From NCBI GenBank assembly GCA_018401735.1, contig JAGYKI010000002.1, positions 1 to 64,000 on the forward strand: a stretch of DNA of 64,000 nucleotides. Direction: 5' to 3'. A program made the position numbers and the translations under genes. This DNA is from Schleiferiaceae bacterium (GTDB lineage Bacteria > Bacteroidota > Bacteroidia > Flavobacteriales > Schleiferiaceae). Positions within the stretch are counted from its first letter, which is position 1, and each line of letters begins with the position of its first letter. Below, one piece after another: positions 8,216 through 17,262 of this stretch. The notes below the pieces were generated by a model. The model was not told the origin of the DNA and did not search any database. It saw nothing but the letters and a program-made list of their open reading frames with translations.

Positions 8216-9755
8216 GAGGTGTTTCTTGTTTTGAAGCGGTGTCGATTGCTTGCTCTGCCTGCTTGACTTGCTTTGCTTTGAGGGCTAAAATGCTATCCGC
8301 TTGAGCTTTTTCCTGGCCCGCAACTAGTGCCGCTTCATGCTTTTTATGAGCGATATATTCGGCTTGCAAATGATCTAATGCAGCGGCTAGTTTATAGCCC
8401 ACGTACTTGGCTCCGGCAGGTGAAAAATGACAATAATCTTTTACGGCTAAGGCTGGCTCTTCTTTCTCTACCCAGCGAACCATAGCGCCTTCTCCACCCA
8501 TAACATCGTGCAAATCCCAATAAGCCACACCTTTGGCAAGCATTTCATTTCGCAGGGCCAACTTTAAGACTTTAATGATGGGATAGCTGCGCATCTTGAG
8601 TCCACTTTTAACAGCCATATCCGAAGGACCGATATAGAGTATCGATGCCGAAGAGTGCAAACGTTTGATGTGCGCCACTTGCGCTGCCGCTGCTTTGGCA
8701 AAACGCTCGGCATCGGCCGTGTCTTTCAGATAAGGGACGGCATTGCCACCATACTGTAAGATGACTAACTCATAGTTTTCGCGCAATAAAGTGGCTTGGA
8801 ATTGTGACCGATCTAATTTTCTAAAAATCATTCCCGAAGCACCGCGCATCGCAACATTATCTACCCAAACTCCACTAGCACTTTCAAAGGAAAGGCCGTA
8901 AATACGCGGACTCTCCTTGGCTTTTAATACGAAGGAAAATTCGTCAGACTGTGGCACATTAATAGGTATAATATCTTCGAAATCAGCTGGAATAGAATGA
9001 GAAGCAAAAAGAGTATCTGCCACGAAAACATCTACCGAAAGTGGCGTGTGGGTGGACAAACTCATTTTAACTTTACTAAAGTCACGCGCCAGTTGATAAC
9101 CCCAATTTCTCTTTTTAAAAGTCACGCCACCTTCAAAGCCCTCACCTTCGCTAGCCGGCAAAAGGGTTGTGAAAGAGCCTAAATGTCCATAACGAGCGTC
9201 TTTAATATTGGTATCGCGTCTGCCAAAAGCGGTTTTACGCGCTAAACCGTAGGAATTTATAAAATCTAAGGAAGCAGGCATTACCAATGGCTCCAGCGCT
9301 ACGTAGCCAAAGCCTCTGCCCCCGAAGCGTTTTTGCAATACATCTCGAAATTGCATGGTAATGCGATCGCCTTCAATTTGCGAATCGCCGTAATGAATAA
9401 CGCGTACAGAAGCTTTTTTACCCGCTGCTAAAGATTCGAGTGCCTCAAAAAAATGACCCAAAGCATCTAGCGCATCAACTTGAATTAGCGTGTCCAAAAC
9501 TGGTTTTTCAAATGCAAGCCTTGCGAGGCTATCGGCCGAATTTTTCGAGTTGGATGAATCGGCTGAACTCGCTTTAAAAGCTTTCGCATCCTTGGGGTGT
9601 TCAGACCAAAATGGACCAAGCAAATCCTCGGGAGAAAAATAGCCTAGCTCAAAGGGACCAAGAATCCACTTATCCTTTGGCATTAGTATGCTTAAACCTA
9701 GCATTAAGCCAAAAAGAGCAACAAGAAACCCTAAAAATTGCCTTGGTTTATTCAT
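8199..9755 (-). CDS. Membrane-anchored SGNH/GDSL-like protein
   Basis: Second SGNH protein of the operon (518 aa). An N-terminal hydrophobic segment (residues 8-25) acts as signal or anchor, followed by a low-complexity Ser/Ala/Asp stretch. Block I is IHYGDSQIEGDR near residue 122, block III is LQYGGNAVPY, and block V is DYCHFSPAGAKYVG with the Asp-x-x-His dyad. The last 50 residues are an Ala/Lys/Gln-rich helix. It starts three bases after the LysM gene stops and overlaps the next SGNH gene by 17 bp. Expected role: periplasmic O-acetyl transfer or esterase activity on the MBOAT substrate. Confidence 0.75.
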   Translation of the reverse strand: MNKPRQFLGFLVALFGLMLGLSILMPKDKWILGPFELGYFSPEDLLGPFWSEHPKDAKAFKASSADSSNSKNSADSLARLAFEKPVLDTLIQVDALDALGHFFEALESLAAGKKASVRVIHYGDSQIEGDRITMQFRDVLQKRFGGRGFGYVALEPLVMPASLDFINSYGLARKTAFGRRDTNIKDARYGHLGSFTTLLPASEGEGFEGGVTFKKRNWGYQLARDFSKVKMSLSTHTPLSVDVFVADTLFASHSIPADFEDIIPINVPQSDEFSFVLKAKESPRIYGLSFESASGVWVDNVAMRGASGMIFRKLDRSQFQATLLRENYELVILQYGGNAVPYLKDTADAERFAKAAAAQVAHIKRLHSSASILYIGPSDMAVKSGLKMRSYPIIKVLKLALRNEMLAKGVAYWDLHDVMGGEGAMVRWVEKEEPALAVKDYCHFSPAGAKYVGYKLAAALDHLQAEYIAHKKHEAALVAGQEKAQADSILALKAKQVKQAEQAIDTASKQETPHEKNN

Positions 9756-9758
9756 ACC

Positions 9759-10793
9759 CTACAAGGTGCTAGGGTACTTTTCGGGACTATAATCTCTGAT
9801 GGATGCCGTGTAAATTTTAAGGATTTCTCCCGGCTTTATCACGCCGTCCACTTTATTCCAAGCTTGAATGTAATCCGCACTTACTCCGGGAAATTGTCTG
9901 GCAATACTCCAAAGGGTATCACCAGATTTCACCTTATAACTAATAGAATGACCCGTGGCACTAGTGCCATCTACCGGGACGTTTTCCTGAGGCGCTTCTT
10001 CCTTTTGCTCGGTCACCTCAACAAAGGCAGAAGCCACTTCTTGGATCTCTTTTGCCTTTTTTGAAGGAACCCAAATAATAAGTTTTTGACCGGGATAAAT
10101 ATTATCGTTTTTAAGTTGATTCCATTTGCGCAGTTCACTTAAACCTACTCCCATCTTAGCACTAATTTGCCCCAAAAAATCACCACTCCGCACTGTATAG
10201 TCAATCGCATCATGTGTTTCCGGGTCGGGATGAAAAGACAATAGCTGCTTTTTACGCATTTCATAATCCTCTTTTAGCTTTTGCTGGTAATCCGCGTAGG
10301 ACGTCGTTAATGCTAACCAAGTTTCGCTGCTAGGATTCCAAGTAAAGCCATAAAGCCCTGCTCCTTTGGGGAAAACATCTTTGGTAAAATGTGGGTTTTT
10401 GGCTTTAACCTCATCCTCTGACTGGCCAAGTTCTTGCGCTAAATCGGAGAGTAAAATTGCTCCACTTTGATTAATTACGCTTTTAGAAGGCTTGTTAGGC
10501 TTCCATGAAAAACCGCGAAAACTGGCTGCGGCCTTTTTCCCTTTAACGGGATCAAAACGTTCGTCTAAATTTCGGTTAATGTTTAAACCCATGCGCAGCG
10601 CTTCAACCCGGGTAAGCGCATCGATTTTATTAGAACCCCAACCTGCTGCTGCAAAGTGATAGGGCGTGGCTATAAGCTCCCAAGACTTATCCGAAACAAA
10701 GCTTTTATTTGCAAAGCGATCTTGTGCTTGCGCAGATGCTGCACCAAGTAGGCCAATCGTTAAAAAAAAGATAAAAAGGATTGAAATACGCAT
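9759..10793 (-). CDS. Secreted protein with two LysM domains
   Basis: LysM domains bind GlcNAc-containing glycans, chiefly peptidoglycan. The likely start is ATG 10793, giving a signal peptide MRISILFIFFLTIGLLG and a 344-aa protein; the longer frame from 10865 would bury this signal, and a -7 element lies just before 10793. One LysM domain begins at about residue 198 (DYTVRSGDFLGQISAKMGV) and a second at about 286 (SYKVKSGDTLWSIARQFPG). The N-terminal 160 residues match nothing I recognise and show no obvious lytic motif. As first gene of the MBOAT/SGNH operon it hints that the acylated polymer is peptidoglycan or attached to it. Confidence 0.8.
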   Translation of the reverse strand: MRISILFIFFLTIGLLGAASAQAQDRFANKSFVSDKSWELIATPYHFAAAGWGSNKIDALTRVEALRMGLNINRNLDERFDPVKGKKAAASFRGFSWKPNKPSKSVINQSGAILLSDLAQELGQSEDEVKAKNPHFTKDVFPKGAGLYGFTWNPSSETWLALTTSYADYQQKLKEDYEMRKKQLLSFHPDPETHDAIDYTVRSGDFLGQISAKMGVGLSELRKWNQLKNDNIYPGQKLIIWVPSKKAKEIQEVASAFVEVTEQKEEAPQENVPVDGTSATGHSISYKVKSGDTLWSIARQFPGVSADYIQAWNKVDGVIKPGEILKIYTASIRDYSPEKYPSTL

Positions 10794-10798
10794 AAGCC

Positions 10799-10806
10799 CA
10801 AATATA
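10799..10806 (-). promoter_or_regulatory. TAnnTTTG promoter element of the LysM-MBOAT operon
   Basis: On the minus strand TATATTTG ends five bases before ATG 10793. This exact consensus match decides between the two candidate starts. Confidence 0.55.
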
Positions 10807-10911
10807 AGGTTTGGAAGCGCCAAATTTATTCTGCGCTCGAATAGGAACATCCAAGTTTTCCTCATTTTTTTGTGAACAACTCGAATGGTTTTACAGGCGA
10901 CATTTCAAGTG

Positions 10912-10960
10912 AAAAAAAACAATACGGTCACTATAATACTTTATAATGATCCGTATTGTT
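10912..10960 (-). terminator. Terminator of the polysaccharide operon
   Basis: Arms AACAATACGG (10918-10927) and CCGTATTGTT (10951-10960) are extended by near-complementary TCACTATAA and TTATAATGA. The imperfect stem of about 19 bp with a 4-nt loop is followed on the minus strand by eight T's. Confidence 0.75.
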
Positions 10961-11019
10961 CTTGTCTGGAATTAGGGAAATGATTGCTTTTTGAAGGCTA
11001 TCATCTTAGGGTCCCTATC

Positions 11020-11051
11020 CATAGCACCTCAAATCTATTTGAGGTGCTATG
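11020..11051. repeat. Perfect 32-bp palindrome
   Basis: CATAGCACCTCAAAT and ATTTGAGGTGCTATG are perfectly complementary with two bases between them. No T-run follows on either strand, so it is not a standard terminator. It lies 74 bases after the end of the O-antigen ligase gene. Confidence 0.7.
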
Positions 11052-11124
11052 TGGAGCGGCAGTCAAAATTTTTTCCTTATCCTCAATCCTTAAACAGCCA
11101 AAAACGATTTTAACCTGAATTCGA

Positions 11125-12396
11125 CTAAGATGCCTCCTTTGACGCATCTTCCGACAGGTACATCATTAAGGGAAAGAAGATGGTAAACAGTAAAACGCCC
11201 CACATTCTTTCGAACATAGATTCGGTTAAAAGGCAGAGAATTAAAAAGAGTAGATTCATCAAATTGAGGTAATCTCCTTTTTTCCAGAAAGTAAAAAGGT
11301 AATAAAAGAGGCTAAGCATTAATAAGGTAAAACCGAGTGCGCCAATAGCAATAAAGGTTTCCAAATATTGGTTATGCGCATTATAGCGTTTCTCGAATCC
11401 TTGCCAAAACTTTTTGGCACGATAGGTTTCTATTAAGGCATCACGGTTGTTGCCAAAACCCGTTCCGATCCAAAAATTATCGGCAATTAATTCTGTGGCA
11501 CATTCCCATTCTGCCAAGCGATAGGTGGCACTATTAAAATCATCGCCCGAAATGTCGTAGCTGAAATCCGGCAGTTGTAAATAGCGATCGCGCAAGCTTT
11601 CTCCGCCAAAAAACAAAAAGGCCACCAAAGCCACTATTGGCAAAATGGGTACTAATAAAAGTTTATAGCTGCGACTTTTAAAAGCCCAAAATACTAGGGC
11701 CAAAGGAAGGAGGATTAAAACTGCCAAAAGGTTAATTCGCGCCTGCAAGAGCAGCATCATAAAAAAAAGGAAGGAGGCAAGTACCAAATATAAAAAGCGT
11801 GACTTTTCCTTCTTAAAGAAGAAATACAAAGCAATAAATAGTCCGATTCCCAAAAAGCTAGCAAAGTAACCAGGGTGCATTATTGGCTCCGCCAGATGGG
11901 TATATAAAAACAGATATTGCTTAGATACCCCATCTTGCGCAAGCTTATACAAATGCCCCTGATCGAGACTACGCGCAGCCGCATATATAAGGGCAATTAA
12001 TGAAGCCAATATTGTGCCCAGCAAAAATACTTTGAGGGCTTTATCTTTAAAATTTGGAGGGTAGAAACGCGCGCTTAGCCCTAGTAATAGAGGCCCTAGC
12101 AAAAAAGATGACTTGGTTTCCAACATAGGAAGTGCAGCATCGACATTATCGGACCATAAAAGTGAGAGCCAAGAAAAAAGGTAAAAGAGGCTGGGCAGAA
12201 TAAAGATAGGGGAAGCAACTGTTCTTAACCAATCGGCCTTTTTTGCTAGGGAAATGGTTAAGAGAAATAAAAGCAACATTAAAATATTGGTCAGCAATTC
12301 CTGCCCAAGCGATAAAGACATTAAAAGCAATAGCATTAAGCTTCCAAAATGCTTGGTTGACAATTTTGCTTTATAAATGTGGTTTATAAATCCCAA
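11125..12396 (-). CDS. O-antigen ligase / polymerase family membrane protein
   Basis: Wzy/WaaL-type protein (423 aa, about 11-12 membrane helices) that either polymerises undecaprenyl-linked repeat units or ligates the glycan to its acceptor in the periplasm. The Wzy_C-type loop is visible: WIGTGFGNN followed 40 residues later by YNAHNQYLETFIAIGALGF, with the conserved His. Sequence alone cannot tell polymerase from ligase. It is the last gene of the minus-strand glycan operon, overlapping the WecA-like gene by 13 bp. A second protein of the family lies at 21.0-22.3 kb, so the two may divide the jobs. Confidence 0.82.
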   Translation of the reverse strand: MGFINHIYKAKLSTKHFGSLMLLLLMSLSLGQELLTNILMLLLFLLTISLAKKADWLRTVASPIFILPSLFYLFSWLSLLWSDNVDAALPMLETKSSFLLGPLLLGLSARFYPPNFKDKALKVFLLGTILASLIALIYAAARSLDQGHLYKLAQDGVSKQYLFLYTHLAEPIMHPGYFASFLGIGLFIALYFFFKKEKSRFLYLVLASFLFFMMLLLQARINLLAVLILLPLALVFWAFKSRSYKLLLVPILPIVALVAFLFFGGESLRDRYLQLPDFSYDISGDDFNSATYRLAEWECATELIADNFWIGTGFGNNRDALIETYRAKKFWQGFEKRYNAHNQYLETFIAIGALGFTLLMLSLFYYLFTFWKKGDYLNLMNLLFLILCLLTESMFERMWGVLLFTIFFPLMMYLSEDASKEAS

Positions 12397-13460
12397 GTTT
12401 CTTCTGTCTCTTTAATTATAAAAGGCAACTGCGACAAAGCTATTGCTGTCAAAGATAGGCCGATAAAAAGAAATTTGGCTCTTAAGTAATCATTAAGAAA
12501 ATAACAACTCACAATAAACACAATGTTAATGGCCATTAGAAGCAGGCTTGCTTGGGCATGGCTAAGACCAATATCCAAAAGGGTATGATGAATGTGATTG
12601 CGATCGGCGGCGAAGGGAGATTTATGGAGAATAAATACGCGCAGAAACACCACCCTTAATGTATCCATCAGGGGAATTATAAGCACCGAAAAACTAAAGA
12701 CCATGGCGTCGATTTTAAGGAGAACAACCTGCTCTGCCCGCTCATTAACCTGCAAAAAGTAAATAGTGAGAATGGCGGTAAGAAAACCTAAAATCATCGA
12801 ACCCGAATCCCCCATAAAAATCTTTGCTTTGATCAAATTATAGGGCAAAAAGGCTAGTTGCGATCCGGTTATAGCCAGGGCAAGGATTAAAAACAAATCT
12901 TCTTGAAAAAAGGAAAACCACAGCGCATAGGTACAACTAACAATAATCCCGATACCCGAACTTAATCCATTTATGCCATCAATAAAGTTAAAGGAGTTAA
13001 TAATGCCTAAGAAGAAAATCAAACTAAGCCCTACGCTAACAACATAGGGCAACTCGTTGATACCATAAAGACCATAAAAGCTTTCTAAACGCACATTTCC
13101 CTGTAACACTACAATGCCAACTGCCAATAGCTGACCGAGCACTTTCTTATAAGGCACCAAAGGATATAAATCGTCTTTTACGCCTGTAATAAACAAAATA
13201 AAAAGCGCCACTAAAACCGAGTTCAGGGCCGGATTAGCAAGGTGAGCGGTACTAAAAACAAAGGAGATTATCATGCCGCCGAAAATGGCCATCCCGCCTA
13301 ATGGAGATATCCTTGCCGCGTGTTTCTTACGATCGTCGGGAAGATCGTACAAGCGTTTCACTAAACTTAAGCGAATTATAGCGGGTATCGACAAGTAGGT
13401 AATCGCAAAAGCTAAAACCAAGGCAATTAAAGGGGCGAATGTTTCTAGGATATTAGCCAT
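12384..13460 (-). CDS. WecA/TagO-like undecaprenyl-phosphate sugar-1-phosphate transferase
   Basis: Polytopic transferase (358 aa, about 10-11 helices) of the MraY/WecA family that starts glycan synthesis by moving a HexNAc-1-phosphate from UDP to undecaprenyl phosphate on the cytoplasmic face. Motifs include PDDRKKH (residues 41-47) followed by SPLGG, the catalytic NFIDGINGLSSG near 157, FMGDSGSM near 215 and the cytoplasmic HIHHTLLD loop. The His-rich loop favours WecA/TagO over MraY. Its position in a nonulosonate-type glycan locus suggests it primes that polymer. Confidence 0.88.
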   Translation of the reverse strand: MANILETFAPLIALVLAFAITYLSIPAIIRLSLVKRLYDLPDDRKKHAARISPLGGMAIFGGMIISFVFSTAHLANPALNSVLVALFILFITGVKDDLYPLVPYKKVLGQLLAVGIVVLQGNVRLESFYGLYGINELPYVVSVGLSLIFFLGIINSFNFIDGINGLSSGIGIIVSCTYALWFSFFQEDLFLILALAITGSQLAFLPYNLIKAKIFMGDSGSMILGFLTAILTIYFLQVNERAEQVVLLKIDAMVFSFSVLIIPLMDTLRVVFLRVFILHKSPFAADRNHIHHTLLDIGLSHAQASLLLMAINIVFIVSCYFLNDYLRAKFLFIGLSLTAIALSQLPFIIKETEETWDL

Positions 13461-13510
13461 AATGGTAACAAAGGAAACTAATTTTTCATCATTATGTGGA
13501 AGCTATTTTT

Positions 13511-14899
13511 TTAAGCATCTTGGGCGCTAAGGCGCAACTTATACAACTCGAAATCGAATTCAGAAAATACTCCGAAAGCACTAAGCTCATCGACAACAAC
13601 ATGACTCATTCTGCCAGCGTTTACTTTAGTATGCTCTTTAAAACTACTTAAGGTAGAAGCCATTATTCCTCCTGCTGCACGGTATAAAGCCTCTCTTTCC
13701 AAGCGGGTAAATTTTTCTTGATCTAAAATGGCACTCAAACTATGTCCATTATGGCGATAATAAGCCTTATTATCGGGCCTTACGGTTAAAACCGAATCTG
13801 ACTTAAAGAGATGCAAAGTGTTCACCGCATCATCAATTATAGAAGCTTCAGTAAAAGGGTAATCGAGAGTGAGCGTAAGTACATTTTCAAATTGCCAACC
13901 TTGCTCTTGCGCGTCATTAACCGCCAAAGCAACGGTTGCGCCTAAGGTTTGATTGGGGCCTGCTAATTGCGCAGAGCGTTCTAAAACTTTAACGCGCGCA
14001 TCGTTCGAAAAAGCCTTCAAAGCGAAAGCGATAAGATCGATATCTTCACTAATTATATACACCACTTTAGTAGTATTGGCCTTAAGAGCTTCTGCCACTC
14101 TCCGCTCTAAAACAGTGGGTTGATCGCCCATTTTTAGTAAAGGCCAAGACTGTTTTTTAAGGCGCGTATTACGAGCCGGAATAACCACTAGAGTAGAATC
14201 GGCCATTTCCTCTTTATTCAAAAATGTCTCTTTAATAGCGCGGCGCGTTTCTAAAATTCGCTCTTCGTTGGTGGTTAAATTTTGACCGTGACGGCGATAA
14301 TAAAAAAGCGGACTATTGATATTACTTACCGAAAAATGGGTGATAAACTTGAGCCATAAATCGTAACCATCTTGGCAGGTGAAGCTCTCATTATAACCGC
14401 CAATCTTCTTTAAAAAGCTCAGTCTTATAATGGTGCAAGCGCCATGCGCAGGCTGATCGTAGAGAGAAACTTCTTTCTCAAAATTATGACGACGTTCTTC
14501 GCCGGTGATATTTCCCGTAGCGTCTACATAATAATAATCTGGGAAAACCAAGCCCAGCTCCTCATTGGCTTCTAAAAGAACGGTCATTTTCTCAAGTGCC
14601 TCGGGTACTAAATAATCATCGGCATCCAAGCGCATTAGGTATTTCCCCTTGGCCACGCGCATGGCTACATTATTAGTGATATTTAAACCTTTATTCTGTT
14701 GATAGATAATCGTTACCCCTTCTAAAGGGCGGTACTGCTCAATAATTTCTTTGCTATTATCGGTCGAACCATCGTCTATAATTATCAGCTCGAAATCTTC
14801 TAAAGTTTGATTTAAAACACTGGCTACACTCTGCTCGATAAAAGAGCCATAATTATAATTGGTGATATAAACCGACACTAAGGGACTGTCTTTTTTCAT
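13511..14899 (-). CDS. Fusion of GT2 glycosyltransferase and NeuA-like cytidylyltransferase domain
   Basis: Two-domain protein of 462 aa. Residues 1-230 are a GT-A family 2 glycosyltransferase: VSVYITNYNYGSF, the IIDDGSTDNSKE nucleotide site and a metal-binding LDADDYL motif. Residues about 236-460 look like a CMP-sialate synthetase-type nucleotidyltransferase: VVIPARNTRLKKQSWPLL for the P-loop-like motif, and TLDYPFTEASIIDD where NeuA enzymes have TSPLR. The second domain is diverged, so its activity is uncertain. Coupled by 4 bp to the upstream acyltransferase. Inference: it may activate or bind the nonulosonate made by the nearby NeuB-like enzyme and transfer it. Confidence 0.75.
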   Translation of the reverse strand: MKKDSPLVSVYITNYNYGSFIEQSVASVLNQTLEDFELIIIDDGSTDNSKEIIEQYRPLEGVTIIYQQNKGLNITNNVAMRVAKGKYLMRLDADDYLVPEALEKMTVLLEANEELGLVFPDYYYVDATGNITGEERRHNFEKEVSLYDQPAHGACTIIRLSFLKKIGGYNESFTCQDGYDLWLKFITHFSVSNINSPLFYYRRHGQNLTTNEERILETRRAIKETFLNKEEMADSTLVVIPARNTRLKKQSWPLLKMGDQPTVLERRVAEALKANTTKVVYIISEDIDLIAFALKAFSNDARVKVLERSAQLAGPNQTLGATVALAVNDAQEQGWQFENVLTLTLDYPFTEASIIDDAVNTLHLFKSDSVLTVRPDNKAYYRHNGHSLSAILDQEKFTRLEREALYRAAGGIMASTLSSFKEHTKVNAGRMSHVVVDELSAFGVFSEFDFELYKLRLSAQDA

Positions 14900-15519
14900 G
14901 TCCTTTCCTTTAATACTTTGGCAGGAATACCGCCTATTACTTTATAATTTTCGGTTGATTTAGTAACCACAGCATTACTGCCAACCACTACGCCTTGACC
15001 TAATTCTACACCTGGCAAAATCACCACATGCGTTCCCAGCCAACAATCTTTTCCGAGCTTTATGGGCGCGTGATCATAACCTTGATTTTGCACATTAAGC
15101 GAGCGATCTTTAAAACCATGCATGCTTGTTTGCAAATAAACAAAGCCCGAAATCAAACTCTTTGCCCCCACGTGAATGGAATCGCCACCGTTAAAAACCG
15201 AGTACAAACCCACTCGCACGCCCTCCTCCAAATGCAACTCCGCTTTATTAGTAGTTAATAAGCGTACTCCGCGATCTATGCGGACATTAGAGCCAATCTC
15301 AATTTTAGAGTTTTGATGCACCCGAATTTCCACATTTCTACGCAACTCAACTTGGCTACCAATTTTTAAAGTTGCCCCGCGATCAATCATAATCCTGGGA
15401 ATAGAATCGCAGCGGAAACCCGTCCCGAAGTGGACATTTTTACCCGCGTAGAAAAGTCGCGTTAAAGCCGCGCAGAAATGCGGACGAAAAGTGCGGATAT
15501 AATACTGAGTAATTCTCAT
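14896..15519 (-). CDS. Left-handed beta-helix acyltransferase (hexapeptide repeat)
   Basis: Cytoplasmic sugar O- or N-acetyltransferase of the LbH superfamily (207 aa). Repeats of the [LIV]-G-x4 type run from about residue 47 to 195, for example IEIGSNVRIDRG and LGQGVVVGSNAVVTKS. A catalytic-type histidine is plausible in WLGTHVVILPG. The end (YKVIGGIPAKVLKER) is typical of the maltose/serine acetyltransferase group. Its start and stop overlap its neighbours by 4 bp each. It probably decorates a nucleotide sugar or lipid-linked intermediate of this polysaccharide; the substrate cannot be told. Confidence 0.82.
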   Translation of the reverse strand: MRITQYYIRTFRPHFCAALTRLFYAGKNVHFGTGFRCDSIPRIMIDRGATLKIGSQVELRRNVEIRVHQNSKIEIGSNVRIDRGVRLLTTNKAELHLEEGVRVGLYSVFNGGDSIHVGAKSLISGFVYLQTSMHGFKDRSLNVQNQGYDHAPIKLGKDCWLGTHVVILPGVELGQGVVVGSNAVVTKSTENYKVIGGIPAKVLKERT

Positions 15520-16532
15520 TCAAACATATCAAAGCTAAGTTTTTGATGCGCCTCTAGGGCTACCAAAGCTTTTTTGCCAATTAATTTATCAAAATCGCGC
15601 GCGTCTATACCGTGGTTTGGACGCAATACCGTTAAATTTTTGTCGCTTAAAATCTCACCTGCTTGTATCGCTTGCGCGGGATAAACTGCACGGCGAAAAG
15701 AAAGCTCATGCCCATTATCAAGTTCAATTTGCGTTGGCAGCTTTTGTGCCGAACCCTGTAAACTTTTAATGAGAGCAATTTCTTCAATCAAGGCTTTTAC
15801 TTCCTTAGGAGTTAAGGACACTTTATGATCGCGAAAAACCTTGCCCTCGCGCGTATCGGTGAAATGAAATTCCAAAACTTCAGCGCCCATTGCCACAGCG
15901 TAATTTAAAGCTGCCGAACCTTCGGTATGATCCGAATAGCCAATGGTTAAACCCGTTAATGCACGATAGCGCTGCATCACATTTAAATGAGCATCAGCGG
16001 CATTAATAGGATACATACTGGTGCACTGCAAAACCGCCAGCATTTCTACGTTCTTGTAATTAGGATTAACATTCTGAATAAATTTCACAGCGTCAATTAC
16101 TTCTGCTTCCGTAGACAAGCCAGTGGAGATAATTAGTGGTTTCCCTAGATGCGCAGTTTCCCGTAAAACCGGGTAAGCTGTTAAGTCGCCGCTGCCAATT
16201 TTATAAACAGGGATGTAAGGATCAATCCAAGCCATGGCGCTTAAGTCCCACACCGATGAGGTGTAGCGTAAACCCGCATCCGTCACCATTTTAGCGAGTT
16301 CTAAATGCTGCTCTTTCGCTAGTTCGAACTTTTTAAAATGCGCATTGCGCTGCGGACTTTCTAAGCGAGAAACAAGGGAGTCGCCCGTATATATTTGGAA
16401 TTTAACCATGTCCACATCACAGTCGATAGCAAGCTGTGTAAGATGTTTAGCATATTCAAAATCGCCCTCGTGGTTACCGCCAATTTCGGCGATTAATAAG
16501 GGGCCGTGCTTACCTTGTAAAGGATTGCTCAT
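15516..16532 (-). CDS. NeuB-family nonulosonic acid synthase
   Basis: Condenses phosphoenolpyruvate with a hexosamine-derived aldose to make a nine-carbon sialic-acid-like sugar. The N-terminal NeuB barrel carries LIAEIGGNHEGDF at residues 13-25, YKIGSGDLTAYPVLR mid-protein, ISTGLST and a TIGYSDHTEG substrate loop. A C-terminal SAF (antifreeze-like) domain covers about residues 275-338 (RRAVYPAQAIQAGE, then LIGKK). At 338 aa it fits the NeuB/LegI/PseI group, but I cannot say whether sialic, legionaminic or pseudaminic acid is made. No NeuC-like epimerase is in the window. Confidence 0.9.
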   Translation of the reverse strand: MSNPLQGKHGPLLIAEIGGNHEGDFEYAKHLTQLAIDCDVDMVKFQIYTGDSLVSRLESPQRNAHFKKFELAKEQHLELAKMVTDAGLRYTSSVWDLSAMAWIDPYIPVYKIGSGDLTAYPVLRETAHLGKPLIISTGLSTEAEVIDAVKFIQNVNPNYKNVEMLAVLQCTSMYPINAADAHLNVMQRYRALTGLTIGYSDHTEGSAALNYAVAMGAEVLEFHFTDTREGKVFRDHKVSLTPKEVKALIEEIALIKSLQGSAQKLPTQIELDNGHELSFRRAVYPAQAIQAGEILSDKNLTVLRPNHGIDARDFDKLIGKKALVALEAHQKLSFDMFE

Positions 16533-17262
16533 AGTTCTGATATAAGTGCAATAATTCTTTTAGACCTAAATTCGTGTGAGGCAGATTAGCCTGCCGCATC
16601 ATCCATTCTGTACGTTTAAAATCTTCAGGCGTATCCAGTGCCAACTGCAAACCCGCTGCTTCGGGAAGCTCCGTATTCATCTGAAAATAATACGACCCCG
16701 AGTTTAGCCTTTCATATACTAATGGCATCACGTGTTCTGTATAAAAGGCATCAGCCAAAATTTCGGGTAGCAAATTCGCATAATAACTTGTGCGCACTAT
16801 TTCCACGCTCATCCCTTTGGGATAAGTACGGTCTTTAACGTTGGAGATAAAATCGTAATTCCCACTTTGGGAAAGTAATAGCATTTGTTGGAGTAGATAA
16901 AGATCTAAAAAGATATTATCGCCATTCATTCGGCAGAGATAATCGCAATTTAATTGCAAGCCCGCGAGGTAAAAACGCTCCGCAACCTTGTCTAATGAAC
17001 CGCGATAAACCGTAATTCCCTGCTGTGCCACAAAATCAGCCAATGGATCGTCGCTACTTTCGCTACTGGTCGCTAAAATAATTTGCTCCGCTGGCACTAA
17101 CAGCAAGAGTTTTTCAATGATATATACTATTGACTCCTTCCCTATTATTTGGCGTAAGGCCTTACCGGGTAAACGCGAAGAAGACATGCGCGCTAAGAGT
17201 ACTATGCCCGTTTTATTTTCGATCGCCAATCTTTTTTGCAGGCGTTCCGGCCCAAATTTCAT
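16510..17262 (-). CDS. SpsF-like cytidylyltransferase
   Basis: Nucleotidyltransferase (up to 250 aa) related to the SpsF/KdsB/NeuA group, expected to activate the NeuB product or a related sugar with CTP. The glycine/arginine-rich motif is IVLLARMSSSRLPGKAL near residue 20, and CRMNGDNIFLD near 112 is the metal-binding region. The start is uncertain: ATG 17262 overlaps the upstream gene by 50 bp, while an in-frame TTG at 17229 overlaps it by 17 bp and keeps the whole motif. It overlaps neuB by 23 bp. It is the better candidate for the true cytidylyltransferase of the locus than the fused domain. Confidence 0.82.
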   Translation of the reverse strand: MKFGPERLQKRLAIENKTGIVLLARMSSSRLPGKALRQIIGKESIVYIIEKLLLLVPAEQIILATSSESSDDPLADFVAQQGITVYRGSLDKVAERFYLAGLQLNCDYLCRMNGDNIFLDLYLLQQMLLLSQSGNYDFISNVKDRTYPKGMSVEIVRTSYYANLLPEILADAFYTEHVMPLVYERLNSGSYYFQMNTELPEAAGLQLALDTPEDFKRTEWMMRQANLPHTNLGLKELLHLYQNYEQSFTR

